Shown one piece after another: positions 54,081-63,999 of a stretch of 64,000 nt of DNA. The stretch lies in contig NC_053392.1 in NCBI RefSeq assembly GCF_905171765.1, positions 38,138,956-38,202,955 of the forward strand, given 5' to 3'. Numbering within the stretch: the stretch's first letter is position 1; every line of letters begins with the position of its first letter. The translations under genes and the position numbers were made by a program. The notes beneath the pieces were generated by a model. The model had not been told where the DNA came from, made no database searches, and worked only from the letters and a program-made list of their open reading frames with translations. Source of the DNA: Bufo bufo (lineage: Eukaryota; Chordata; Amphibia; Anura; Bufonidae).

Positions 54081-54894
54081 CTATCCACAATCACTCATTA
54101 TAGTTATCACTTTTGCCTTATGGCACGGTGCTCCATCGTGCTGGAAAATGCATTGTTCTTCACCAAACTGTTGTTGGATTGTTGGAAGAAGTTGCTGTTG
54201 GAGTGTGTTTTTGTACCATTCTTTATTTATGGCTGTGTCTTTTGGGCAAAATTGTGAGTGAGCCCACTCCCTTGGATGAGAAGCAACCCCACACATGAAT
54301 GGTCTCAGGATGCTTTACTGTTGGCATGACACAGGACTGATGGTAGCACTAACCTTTTCTTCTCTGGACAAGCCTTTTTACAGATGCCCCAAACAATCGG
54401 AAAGAGGCTTCATCGGAGAATATGACTTTGCCCCAGTCCTCAGCAGTCCATTCACCATACTTTCTGCAGAAGATCAATCTGTCCCTGATGTTTTTTTTGG
54501 AGAGAAGTGGCTTCTTTGCTGCCCTTCTTGACACCAGGCGATCTTCCAAAAGTCTTCGCCTCACTGTGCATGCAGATGAGCTCACACCTGCCTGCTGCCA
54601 TTCCTGAGCAAGCTCTGCACTTGTGGCACTCCGATCCCGCAGCTGAATCCTCTTTAGGAGACGATCCTGGCACTTGCTGGACTTTCTTGGACGCCTTGAA
54701 GCCTTCTTAACAAGAATTGAACCTCTTTCCTTGAAGTTCTTGATGATTCTATAAATTGTTGATTGAGGTGCAATCTTAGTAGCCACAATATCCTTGCCTG
54801 TGAAGCCATTTTTATGCAACGCAATGATGGCTGCACGCGTTTCTTTGCAGGTCACCATGGTTAACAATGGAAGAACAATGATTTCAAGCATCAC
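54081..54894 (-). pseudogene. Tc1 transposase, N-terminal and central piece
   Basis: From 54894 on the minus strand: a helix-turn-helix pair (CKETRAAIIALHKNGFTGKD, STIYRIIKNFKERGSI), a GRPRK-type hinge that reads RRPRKSS, a second HTH (SSACTVRRRLLEDRL), and the first catalytic Asp in VIFSDEASFRLFG (about 54440-54400). A frameshift near 54350 is followed by the next frame (54296-54081), with MCGVASHPREWAHS and IFQHDGAPCHKAK (second Asp, about 54150). The C-terminus lies at 48447-48722. Inactive. Confidence 0.92.
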
Positions 54895-54985
54895 CCTCCT
54901 TTTAACATGTCAAGTCTGCCATTTTAACCCAATCAGCCTGACATAATGATCTCCAGCCTTGTGCTAGTCAACATTCTCACCTGAG

Positions 54986-55881
54986 TTAAAGGGAATCTGT
55001 CACCTGCTTTAACCATTTTTAAGCTGGCACCATCGCTATGTGGACTAAAGTACCTTATTTCCAGCAGTCTTCTTTTTACTTGATTTCGTTTTGTAGTTTT
55101 GATATAAAAGCTCTTTCTCTGATATGCTAATTAGGGTCCAAGGAGCCCAGAGGGGCGTTTTTTTCCCTCTCCGGAGCCCAGTGACGCCCCCCTGCAGTGC
55201 CCAGCCCGCCTTAATTTGAATTCCAAGAATGCCTCCTGATCATCAGATAACCTCCCACAGCCCGGCAAATGGTTCCGCCCCCTCCCCACGTCATAGTCTA
55301 CCTTATAGAAATGCCCGTCCTTCTTCCTGTCTGCGGCCCGAAAACTCGCGCAGGCGCAGTACCGTCTGTGGCCTGCGCGATCATCAACGTCCTGAGGGCA
55401 ACAGCGCTCAGGTCACATCACTGGGCTCGGCGCATGCCCAGTGAGACTTTTGAGGCTGTTGCCCTCAGGAGGTTGATGATCGCACAGGCGCAGGCCGCAG
55501 GCGGTACTGCGCATGCGCAAGTTTTCTGGCCGCAGACAGGAAGAAGGACGGGGCATTTCTATAAGGTAGACTATGACGTGGGGAGGGGGCGGAACCATTT
55601 GCCGGGCTGTGGGAGGTTATCTGATGATCAGGAGGCATTCTTGGAATTCAAATTAAGGTGGGCTGGGCACTGCAGGGGGGCGTCACTGGGCTCCGGAGAG
55701 GGAAAAAAACGCCCCTCTGGGCTCCTTGGACCCTAATTAGCATATCAGAAAAAGAGCTTTTATATCAAAACTACAAAACGAAATCAAGTAAAAAGAAGAC
55801 TGCTGGAAAAAGGGTACTTTAGTCCACATAGCGATGGTGCCAGCTTAAAAATGGTTAAAGCAGGTGACAGATTGCCTTTAA
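54986..55881. mobile_element. TTAA-flanked foldback MITE of 888 bp
   Basis: TTAA at 54986-54989 and 55878-55881 flank an element (54990-55877) with ends AGGGAATCTGTCACCTGC and GCAGGTGACAGATTGCCT. The arms are complementary along almost the whole length, meeting near 55434. Small frames inside are mirror artefacts. TTAA duplication suggests a piggyBac- or Kolobok-type mobilising transposase. It is inserted in the 5' part of the Tc1 element. Confidence 0.92.
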
Positions 55882-56114
55882 CAAGACGATTACTGAAATG
55901 ATCTCAGCAGGTCCTTTAATGACAGCAATGAAATGCAGTGGAAAGGTTTTTTTGGGATTAAGTTAATTTGCATGGCAAAGGAGGACTATGCAATTCATCT
56001 GATCAATCTTCATAACATTCTGGAGTATATGCAAATTGCTATTATAAAAACTTAAGCAGCAACTTTTCCAATTTCCAATATTTATGTAATTCTCAAAACT
56101 TTTGGCCACGACTG

Positions 56115-56246
56115 TACATACATTACATTACTTTTCCTGTACTGATCCTGAGTTACATCCTGTATTATACTCCAGAGCTGCACTCATTACTCTGCTGGTG
56201 CAGTCATATATATCACATTACTTATCCTATAATGATCCTAAGTTGC
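56115..56246. repeat. Tandem repeat, about 92-bp unit, right part
   Basis: Continuation of the array at 47860-48270 (TACTGATCCTGAGTTACATC, CTCCAGAGCTGCACTCATTAC). It ends where the gypsy LTR begins. Confidence 0.85.
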
Positions 56247-56898
56247 TGTTACGAGGGTGTCACGACCTATCGCTGAACCTGTTGTGCCTGGGGTCAGAAG
56301 GTTGCAGCGGGTGGCTACTCATTTGGTTTTAAGAGATTGCTCCATGACCTAATGGTAGGAATGGATTCCGGTCCAGGTTTTCCTGCTTAGGTTTGCAATA
56401 CTTTTTGTCCCATTTTGGAATCTGTAGCTTTTCCTTTCAGCTGTTCTCTGTCAGCCACTCACAGCTACTATATATTCTCCCTTTCTGCTTCCCTTGCTGC
56501 CAGATATAGACCTTCTTTTTCAGATCTTCTATTCTGACCTCTGGTGAAGTTGGAGGTCCTGTGGACCTGTTGGAACTGGTGCTGTCAGATCTCCGGTTCT
56601 CTACTGTTTGTTGTCTCCCTTTGGGGATTGTTTGTGGTGTTTGTGTTGATTGTCCTCTCCCTGTTGTTACCCTAGGTGTCAGTGGTGAGGACTAGTGCTC
56701 CCACCGCCCTACTCATTACCTATGGCTTATTTCAGGGTAAGCCAGGGACGAGGCAAGTGATTGGTGTACAGGTTAGCAGCCCGTCTAGAGACGTCAGGGC
56801 ATCCAGGTGCCAGTGCTAGGTGAATTAGGGGTCACCATTCCCTCTCCCTAGTGGTAGGGTACTCCCCTTCCCTCTGCGCTGCACGTCTGTTACCTGCA
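56247..56898 (+). repeat. 5' LTR of a second gypsy element (652 bp)
   Basis: Starts TGTTACGAGGGTGTCACG like the LTR at 29129 and ends ...TTACCTGCA. It shares the words GGGGTCAG, GCAGCGGGTGGCT, CTAGTG(A/C)TCCCACCGCCC and GGTCACCA in order. A TATA-like CTATATATTC lies at about 56469. The primer binding site would start at about 56899; the sequence there (ATATCAGATGTGAT) is not an obvious tRNA match. Confidence 0.85.
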
Positions 56899-57345
56899 AT
56901 ATCAGATGTGATATTATATCTGGCCATTATTTTTGGGGGGAAAAAACTTTTTTTTTTTTAAGATCCACTTTGGATCCTATTGCTGCTCTGACAAAGCAGT
57001 TGCAAGGTCTATCTCTTGAAGTGACAGAATTGTGGACGTCGTTCATTCCGCAGCAGCAGCTGCAGCAAATCTCGGGCCAAGTGATTGCTATGGGTAACCA
57101 GGTCAATCTGGAACCTAAGGTTGCTCTCCCTGAGAGACAAATTTGTGGTGTTCCAAGAAGCCTATAAATTATATTTCAGGCTGCGCTCCAATTTCTTCTG
57201 GTAATGAGGAACAGCTGGTGGGGATTGTTATCTCCCTTCTTCAAGGGGATCCTCAATCCTGGGCTTTTTCATTACCAGCTGGTACCCAGGTCCTCTGGTC
57301 AGATTTTTGAGGCCCTAGGTTTCGATTAACCTGACTGACTCTCTA
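56899..57345 (+). pseudogene. gag: Start of gypsy gag, truncated
   Basis: A short leader is followed by the ATG at 56970 and MDPIAALTKQLQGLSLEVTE, a start typical of chromovirus gag in vertebrates. A frameshift near 57140 interrupts it; the other frame continues with FRLRSNSSGNEEQLVGIVIS and PQSWAFSLPAGTQ (about 57180-57290), then ends. The gene is cut off where hAT-C begins (57346). Gag would form the particle core of the retrotransposon. Confidence 0.8.
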
Positions 57346-57533
57346 ATAGAGAGGGCCTTGCGGTTCGCGGTGAACTTTACTCATTCGCCGTTAGCCGAAC
57401 ATGCGAACATATGGCGATATTTGCCGGCGCCATATTCTTTTACATTGAGAAGAACTTTGACCCATGTCACATCCATCAGGTGGTACATGACAGCCAATTG
57501 AGACATTTCAGCACATGGACATACCCCCTACCT

Positions 57534-57541
57534 TATAAATA
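57534..57541 (+). promoter_or_regulatory. TATA box of hAT-C
   Basis: TATAAATA about 190 bases inside the left end, with CCAAT at 57494-57498. The arrangement parallels the promoters of hAT-A and hAT-B. Confidence 0.6.
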
Positions 57542-57719
57542 GACCTGATCTGGCTGCCATTTTTCATTCTGTCTTTTGTCAGTGTAGGGAGAGGTTGCTG
57601 TGTGGAGCAGGGACAGGCTGTTAGGGACACCAAACGCTAGATAATAGGGCCACAAAAGTCCTTTTAAGGACTGGTATAGGTGTGGTATTTATTGGTGTGC
57701 AGTATATAGGGGTGTAATA

Positions 57720-60313
57720 CACTTATACGGGGCCGTCTTTGCCGCAGGGCAAAAGGGGCAGCTGCCCCGGGCCAAGTTGCTCCTGGGGGCCCAAGGAAGC
57801 TACGTTTCCCGATTCACTATGCAGTCTTCTTCAGAACAACTTACAAGCAAGCACGTCGTCGGCGCCGTCACGTGGTAAAGGGGGTGTGTGAGTGTGACTC
57901 ACCCCAGCCTGGTGGGTGGCGCCGCGGCGGAGCAGCCAGCAGCAGGGACTAAGTCTCCGCCTCCAGAGCTAAAGAGATCGGGTGGTGAGTCACGGACTCA
58001 CGTGACCACCAGTGACTCACTCACCTTACACAGGCAGACCCGCCACTGCCGCGCCAGGTGGAGGAGGTAGGTAGAGCTGCACGCATATTGACTTTATTTT
58101 ATATTAGAAATTTAGACCGGTCAGTCGGTCAGGTCACCGAATTATTAATTAACCCCATTCATAAATTAGTGGGGGATTATTATAAAGACGGCCCCAGCCC
58201 CAGGAGACATAAGGGGTTGGGTTCTCTCTGTCTGCTGCTGAACTGTGGCCTGGGGCCACCCGGCCACATTTACTAATCTTTGCTCAGGGGGGCCCTCATG
58301 GTGTGGTGTGGACTGGTCATTTTCACTAAGGAATATAGTTTAACCCTTTATGTGCAAAAGAGAAAATAAGAAGTCAGCTCCAATCAGATATCTGCACATA
58401 GACCAAGACTCTTGGTTAGGCAGACAGAGAGAACCCCTTATGTCTCTCGTCTCTCTAATAATCCACCAGTAATTTAAATAACCCCATTAGTGGGGGATTA
58501 TTATAGAGACGGGAGACATAAGGGGTTGGGTTCTCTCTGTCTGCTGAACTGTGGCCTGGGGCCACCCGGCCACATTTACTAATCTTTGCTCAGGAGGGCC
58601 CTCATAAATAAAGACCCACATGGTGTGGACTGGTCATTTTTACTAAGGAATATAGTTTAACCATTTATGTGCAAAAGAGAAAATCAGAAGTCAGCTCCAA
58701 TCAGATATCTACACATAGACCAAGAGTCTTGGTCTATGTGCAGATATCTGATTGGAGCTGACTTAGTGACTTCTTTTTTTCTCTTTTGGACATACATGGT
58801 TAAACTATATTCCTCAGTAAAAATGACCATTCCACACCACACCATGAGGGCCCCCCGGAGCAAAGGGTGACACCAGCCATAGCAACGCCACTGCCTCTAT
58901 CTGTAAGTCGCTGGAGTGCACGGCAGGCTCGCTTTTCTGAAGGAAGTGGAACTGTGAACTGTCTGAACTCTGAATGGCTGTACAGTCAGTAGTGGCATGT
59001 GACACATGTGGCAATAATAATGTGTCTGCTGGCCTGGTAAAGACCTGTGTCATGTCATGTGTGATGTGCATCCCAATTATGCCATACATACAGTACAGAC
59101 CAAAAGTTTGGTCACACCTTCTCATTCAAAGAGTTTTCTTTATTTTCATGACTATGAAAATTGTAGATTCACACTGAAGGCATCAAAACTATGAATTAAC
59201 ACATGTGGAATTATATACATAACAAACAAGTGTGAAACAACTGAAAATATGTCATTCTAGGTTCTTCAAAGTAGCCACCTTTTGCTTTGATTACTGCTTT
59301 GCACACTCTTGGCATTCTCTTGATGAGCTTCAAGAGGTAGTCCCCTGAAATGGTTTTCACTTCACAGGTGTGCCCTGTCAGGTTTAATAAGTGGGATTTC
59401 TTGCCTTATAAATGGGGTTGGGACCATCAGTTGCGTTGAGGAGAAGTCAGGTGGATACACAGCTGATAGTCCTACTGAATAGACTGTTAGAATTTGTATT
59501 ATGGCAAGAAAAAAGCAGCTAAGTAAAGAAAAACGAGTGGCCATCATTACTTTAAGAAATGAAGGTCAGTCAGTCAGCCGAAAAATTGGGAAGACTTTGA
59601 AAGTAAGGGCTATTTGACCATGAAGGAGAGTGATGGGGTGCTGCGCCAGATGACCTGGCCTCCACAGTCACCGGAGCTGAACCCAATCGAGATGGTTTGG
59701 GGTGAGCTGGACCGCAGAGTGAAGGCAAAAGGGCCAACAAGTGCTAAGCATCTCTGGGAACTCCTTTAAGACTGTTGGAAGACCATTTCAGGGGACTACC
59801 TCTTGAAGCTCATTAAGAGAATGCCAAGAGTGTGCAAAGCAGTAATCAAAACAAAAGGTGTCTACTTTGAAGAACCTAGAATATGACATATTTTCAGATG
59901 TTTCACACTTGTTTGTTATGTATATAATTCCACATGTGTTAATTCATAGTTTTGATGCCTTTATAGTCATGAAAATAAAGAAAACTCTTTGAATGAGAAG
60001 GTGTGTCCAAACTTTTGGTCTGTACTGTACGTGTGCAGATACTGGTCCTGTACTCCTGTGAGGCTGCAAGGCAGGGGTGTGGTGTGGACCACTCCTGAGA
60101 CTGCATGTGCTTAGGCCTCATGCACACGGCTGTTTTTTGGGTCCGCATCCGAGCCGCTGTTTTGGCGGCTCGGATGCGGACCCATTCACTGTGTGTTGTG
60201 GTGGAGGGCGTGATTGCATGCTAGGGTGTGTGAAGGCGGGATCCAGGGGGCCCAAGTAAATTCAATATTAAAGACGGGGCCCAATCAATATTAAAGACGG
60301 CCCTGCACTTATA
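57720..60313. mobile_element. Non-autonomous hAT with perfect 8-bp duplication
   Basis: The element proper is 57728-60305. Ends CGGGGCCGTCTTTG and, on the right, AAAGACGGCCCTG form inverted repeats with consensus CAGGGCCGTCTTT. It is flanked by CACTTATA at 57720-57727 and 60306-60313. It contains no transposase. Inside are duplicated blocks (58155-58350 against 58480-58690, sharing GACATAAGGGGTTGGGTTCT), a dyad at 58702-58751 (CAGATATCTACACATAGACC facing its complement), the Tc1 derivative at 59091-60027 and a hairpin at 60145-60184 (GGTCCGCATCCGAGCCGC). Confidence 0.95.
59091..60027 (+). mobile_element. Tc1/mariner deletion derivative, copy 2
   Basis: Same family and same internal deletion as 36027-36949. 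Ends CAGTACAGACCAAAAGTTTG / CAAACTTTTGGTCTGTACTG with TA at 59089-59090 and 60028-60029. The joint GAAAGTAAGGGCTATTTGAC lies at 59599-59618. The residual C-terminal codons (WPPQSPELNPIEMVWGELD) show D-to-E at the position where copy 1 has LDLN. Slightly longer than copy 1 (937 against 923 bp) because of small gaps such as GGATACACAG at about 59452. Confidence 0.93.
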
Positions 60314-60564
60314 ATATACTTTCTAATATAGAAAGCATATTATAGTGGATTTGTATTGTGCAGCATTGTGACTGGTGATCGGTTCTGCAGCGATACTACA
60401 ACTACAAAGAGTGACAAACGCAATTAGAAAAAAGTATTATAACTGGTGTGATAGACCAGTGGCCCCCAAAACCACATATTGAAGCGGGGTGTTATCTAAG
60501 AATATACTACTCAAAAAGTGTATTTTGGTACTGAAGAAATTTAGCCGCTTTTACTGCGTTAAGT
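60314..60564 (+). repeat. hAT-C 5' module, first copy
   Basis: The block ATAACTGGTGTGATAGACCA, then CCCCCAAAA and CATATTGAAGCGGGGTGTTA (60440-60495) recurs at 61608-61670. In the intact element these are adjacent tandem modules of the 5' untranslated region, here separated by the LINE fragment. Confidence 0.7.
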
Positions 60565-61563
60565 GTAAAGTAATTTACACTGAAGAGGACAGTATACTAC
60601 TACAGAGGGATCTGGATAGATTAGAGGCTTGGGCAGATAAGTCGCAGATGAGGTTTAACACTGACAAATGTAAAGTTATGCACATGGGAAGGAATAATGC
60701 AAGTCACCCGTACATACTAAATGGTAAAACACTCGGTAACACTGACATGGAAAAGGATCTAGGAATTTTAATAAACAGCAAACTAAGCAGCAAAAACCAG
60801 TGTCAGGCAGCTGCTGCCAAGGCCAATAAGATAATGGGTTGCATCAGAAGGGGCATAGATGCCCGTGATGAGAACATATTCCTACCACTTTACAAATCAC
60901 TAGTCAGACCACACATTGAGTACTGTGTACAGTTCTGGGCTCCAGTGAACAAGGCAGACATAGCAGAGCTGGAGAGGGTCCAGAGGAGGGCAACTAAAGT
61001 AATAACTGGAATGGGGCAACTACAGTACCCTGAAAGATTATCAAAATTAGGGTTATTCACGTTAGAAAAAAGACGACTGAGGGGAGATCTAATTACTATG
61101 TATAAATATATCGGAGGTCAGTACAGAGATCTCTCCCATCATCTATTTATCCCCAGGACTGTGACTGTGACGAGGGGACATCCTCTGCGTCTGGAGGAAA
61201 GAAGGTTTGTACACAAACATAGAAGAGGATTCTTTACGGTAAGAGCAGTGAGACTATGGAGCTCTCTGCCTGAGGAGGTGGTGATGGTGAGTACAATAAA
61301 GGAATTCAAGAGGGGCCTGGATATATTTCTGGAGTGTAATAATATTACAGGCTATAGCTACTAGAGAGGGGTCGTTGATCCAGGGAGTTATTCTGATTGC
61401 CTGAATGGAGTCGGGAAGGAATTTTTTATTCCCATAAAGTGAGGAAAATTGGCTTCTACCTCACAGTTTTTTTTTTGCCTTCCTCTGGATCAACTTGCAG
61501 GATAACAGGCCGAACTGGATGGACAAATGTCTTTTTTCGGCCTTATGTACTATGTTACTATGT
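60565..61563 (+). pseudogene. CR1/L2-like LINE, 5'-truncated RT end and 3' tail
   Basis: The frame to 61364 encodes the thumb and C-terminal part of a non-LTR reverse transcriptase: DLDRLEAWADKSQMRFNTDK, CKVMHMGRNN, EKDLGILINSKLS, LYKSLVRPHIEYCVQFWAP, LERVQRRATKVI, RLSKLGLFTLEKRRLRGDLI, and VRLWSSLPEEVVMVSTIKEF. The polymerase Asp motifs lie upstream and are lost. The 3' UTR ends CGAACTGGATGGACAAATGT ... TACTATGTTACTATGTTAC, a tail shared by many vertebrate LINEs and SINEs. The exact clade (CR1, L2 or a relative) is uncertain. The remaining frame is undamaged, so the insertion is rather young. Confidence 0.85.
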
Positions 61564-61729
61564 TACCTCTGCTACACACAGTGAGAAAATTTAAAGGAAT
61601 TTTTTTTTATAACTGGTGTGATTATAGACCAGTGTCCCCCAAAATGACATATTGAAGCGGGGTGTTATATACCTTCTTCCACATACACTGCGCTTCTCTA
61701 GAGACTTTTGTCACCGGGTCATTCAAAAA
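61564..61729 (+). repeat. hAT-C 5' module, second copy, leading to the start codon
   Basis: Repeats the module of 60314-60564 (ATAACTGGTGTGATTATAGACC and TATTGAAGCGGGGTGTTATA) directly upstream of the transposase ATG at 61730. No other feature. Confidence 0.65.
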
Positions 61730-63999
61730 ATGACAGGCATAGGAAGAGGCAGGCCCTTCCGCAGGGGTGGTAGGGGTAGGGCAGGAGCACCAGGCCGGAG
61801 CCAAAGTGGGAAGTTGCAGAAGGTGTGTGCGATTACTTTAAAGGACGCACCAGACTTGGTTGAGTGGCTCACTCAGCCTTCCGCTTCTGTGCCCTCCTCA
61901 TCCTCTCTATCTGCACCCTCTTCACTCTCTGCTGTGTGCACTCCCAAAGACACCACCACCAACACCACCACCACCACCACCACCATATACCCTCCGCTTG
62001 ACTCACAGGAATTATTTTCCGATCCATCACAAGACATTTTCGATGCGCAGCCATTCTTGGCATCGGATCAGGAAGAGGAGGTAGCAACAGCCGCCACTCA
62101 GCAGTCTGACGACAGTACCCAGATCAGCCCAAGGAGGTTGGTCCCCGCTGTTGCTGCCTACTCCGAGATCTCTGATGTTAGTGGTGGGGAAGGTGACGTC
62201 GATGATGACGTGTCTATGGACGTAAATTGGGTGCCCACAAGAGAGGAAGAGAAGGGGAGTTCAGAGGGAGAGATGGACCAGCAGATAGGGAGGAGAAGGA
62301 GGCCGAACTTACATTGCACAGGAGGGACAAACCAGAATGCTAATGTATCAGGAACGATCCATCAACCATGTACGGTCATGTCTGGCACTCCCAGGACGCC
62401 GGCACATGGCTCCACAGTGTGGGCTTTTTTTTTATGTGTCAGCTGCTGACAATAGTGTTGCCATTTGCAGCCTTTGAGTCAACGCATAAATCGCGGTAAT
62501 CCCAACACCCACCTAGGGAAGACCGCCTTAAGAAGGCACCTGGCCTCACATCACCGAGCCTAGTGGGAGCAATGCCGTCAGAACCCACAAAGCCACACTC
62601 AAGGCTCTCACCATCCTGCCTCTTCTCCTTCTCCTCTCTCCTCACAATTGTCCTCCACTCCACCTTCCATCATGCCGTCCTCACGTTTGTCAGGAAAAAG
62701 GCAGGCTTCCGTGGCCCAAATTTTCGAGCGTAAAAAAATGATGACGCCGGATAACCCTCTTTCCAAACGGTTGATTGCTGGTTTGTTGGAACTGATAGCC
62801 CGCCAGCTACTGCCACATAAACTTGTGGACTCGGAGGCCTTTCGAAAATTTGTGGTCATTGGAAGGTCCCAAGAAGGAAATATTTCTTGCGGAAGGGCAT
62901 CCCAGAGCTATATGGCCACGTTCAGCGGCAAGTGAATGTATCTCTGGCACACAGTGTCGGTGCCAAGATACATCTGACCACAGACACGTGGTCTAGCAGA
63001 CACGGGCAGGGAAGGTATATAACTTTTACTGCCCACTGGGTGAACCTTCTGACGGCCGTCAAGCATGTAACCCGTGGCACCCGTGTAGATTTGGTTTTAC
63101 CGCCACGGAGTGCATGCAGGCCTGCCTCTTCTTCTCCTCCTCTTACTCCATCCTCCCTCTCCTCCTCGGCTGTCTCCTCCTTTTCCGCTGCTACCGTCTC
63201 TTCCGCTGCGCCAGCCAAGATCCCCAGAACCTATTCGACATGCCAGGTGAGACGTTGCCATGCTGTGCTGCATCTGTTGTGCTTGGAAGCCAAGAGCCAC
63301 ACTGGTCCTGCACTCCTTTCAGCTTTGCATTCACAGGCATATCAGTGGCTAACACCGCTCAATTTGACAGTTGGTAAAGTCGTGTGCGATAACAGTGCCA
63401 ATCTGCTGAGCGCGCTGAAACAGGGCAAAATGACACACGTGCCGTGCATGGCACACGTCCTGAACTTGGTTGTGCAGTGATTTGTTATCAAATACCCCGG
63501 GGTCCAGGACTTCTTGCAGCAGGCCAGGAAATATTGGGCCATTTCAGAAGATCTTACACAGCCATGGCTCGCCTTGCTGACATTCAGCGGCGACAAAACC
63601 TGCCCATCAGACGTCTTATTTGTGACTGCCCGACGCGATGGAACTCAACCTTGTATATGCTTGATAGGCTGCTCCAGCAGAAACGTGCAATTAACGACTA
63701 CCTGTACGAACTCTGCGGCAGGACAGGTTCTGGGGAGCTTGTTTTTTTTTCACCGCGCCAGTGGCTGTTCATGCGTGACGCATGCAGACTTCTGCGGCCA
63801 TTTGATGAGATCACCAAACTGGTCAGTCGCAGCCAGGGCGCCATCAGTGACATCGTGCCTTTTGCCTTCTAACTGTAGTGTGCATTGCGTCGTGTCATTG
63901 ATCAAGCCGTCGAGGAGCAGGAAGATGAGGAAGTCACAATGCTGGATGAATTCGCAGGGGGGGGGGGCTACTCCATCTGAGACAAGTCAACAACAGGAG
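61730..63999 (+). pseudogene. hAT-C transposase, partial and broken
   Basis: Starts MTGIGRGRPFRRGGRGRAG (61730; upstream codons in the frame look non-coding). Features in order: Gly/Arg-rich N-terminus, a poly-Thr run from a CCA microsatellite (about 61947-61990), an acidic region, and a degraded BED-finger region (about 62400-62570, HLGKTALRRHLASHH with the Cys pair at CVSC). After a frameshift near 62450 and a stop near 62561 come SVAQIFERKKMMTPDNPLSKR (about 62710), the first Asp block IHLTTDTWSSRHGQGRYITF (about 62970-63030), a Ser/Pro linker, the second Asp block VVCDNSANLLSALKQGK (about 63380), a stop at 63478-63480, and NLPIRRLICDCPTRWNSTLY (about 63600). Several more shifts follow. 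The C-terminus lies outside the window. Confidence 0.85.

Larger units (their letters stand above)
48723..54100. mobile_element. Head-to-head pair of Penelope-like elements
   Basis: Two copies of a Penelope-like retroelement (PLE) point outward from a junction at about 51404. The left copy is on the minus strand (51403-48723), the right copy on the plus strand (51404-54100). Their 3' halves form a giant inverted repeat (48723-50900 against about 51870-53999), nearly identical. The whole block is flanked by the same 15 bases, TAGTTATCACTTTTG (48708-48722 and 54101-54115), so it entered the Tc1 element as one unit. The right copy has about 100 extra bases at its outer end. PLEs are known for inverted or tandem partial copies. 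Confidence 0.88.
48271..56114 (-). mobile_element. Tc1/mariner element carrying two later insertions
   Basis: Ends CAGTCGTGGCCAAAAGTTTT and the complement AAAACTTTTGGCCACGACTG, with TA at 48269-48270 and 56115-56116. The flanks rejoin into the tandem repeat (GTGTA + CATACATTACATTA), proving the insertion. Net of a Penelope pair (48723-54100) and a TTAA foldback (54990-55877) it would be about 1.6 kb, a normal Tc1 length. The transposase lies on the minus strand in two pieces. Confidence 0.95.
57346..63999 (+). mobile_element. hAT-C DNA transposon, 5' part, runs off the window
   Basis: Left end TAGAGAGGGCCTTGCGGTTC, followed by several GTTCGC/GCGAAC motifs, then a CCAAT box, TATA box, repeated 5' modules and a transposase with the same domain plan as hAT-A/B but little sequence identity in the N-terminus. 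Two elements are inserted: a non-autonomous hAT (57728-60305) and a LINE fragment (about 60565-61563). The right end lies beyond 63999. Confidence 0.82.

Noticed and set aside
55269..55736. 155-codon frame inside the TTAA foldback
   Set aside because: It crosses the centre of the palindrome; GC-rich low-complexity sequence with no domain.
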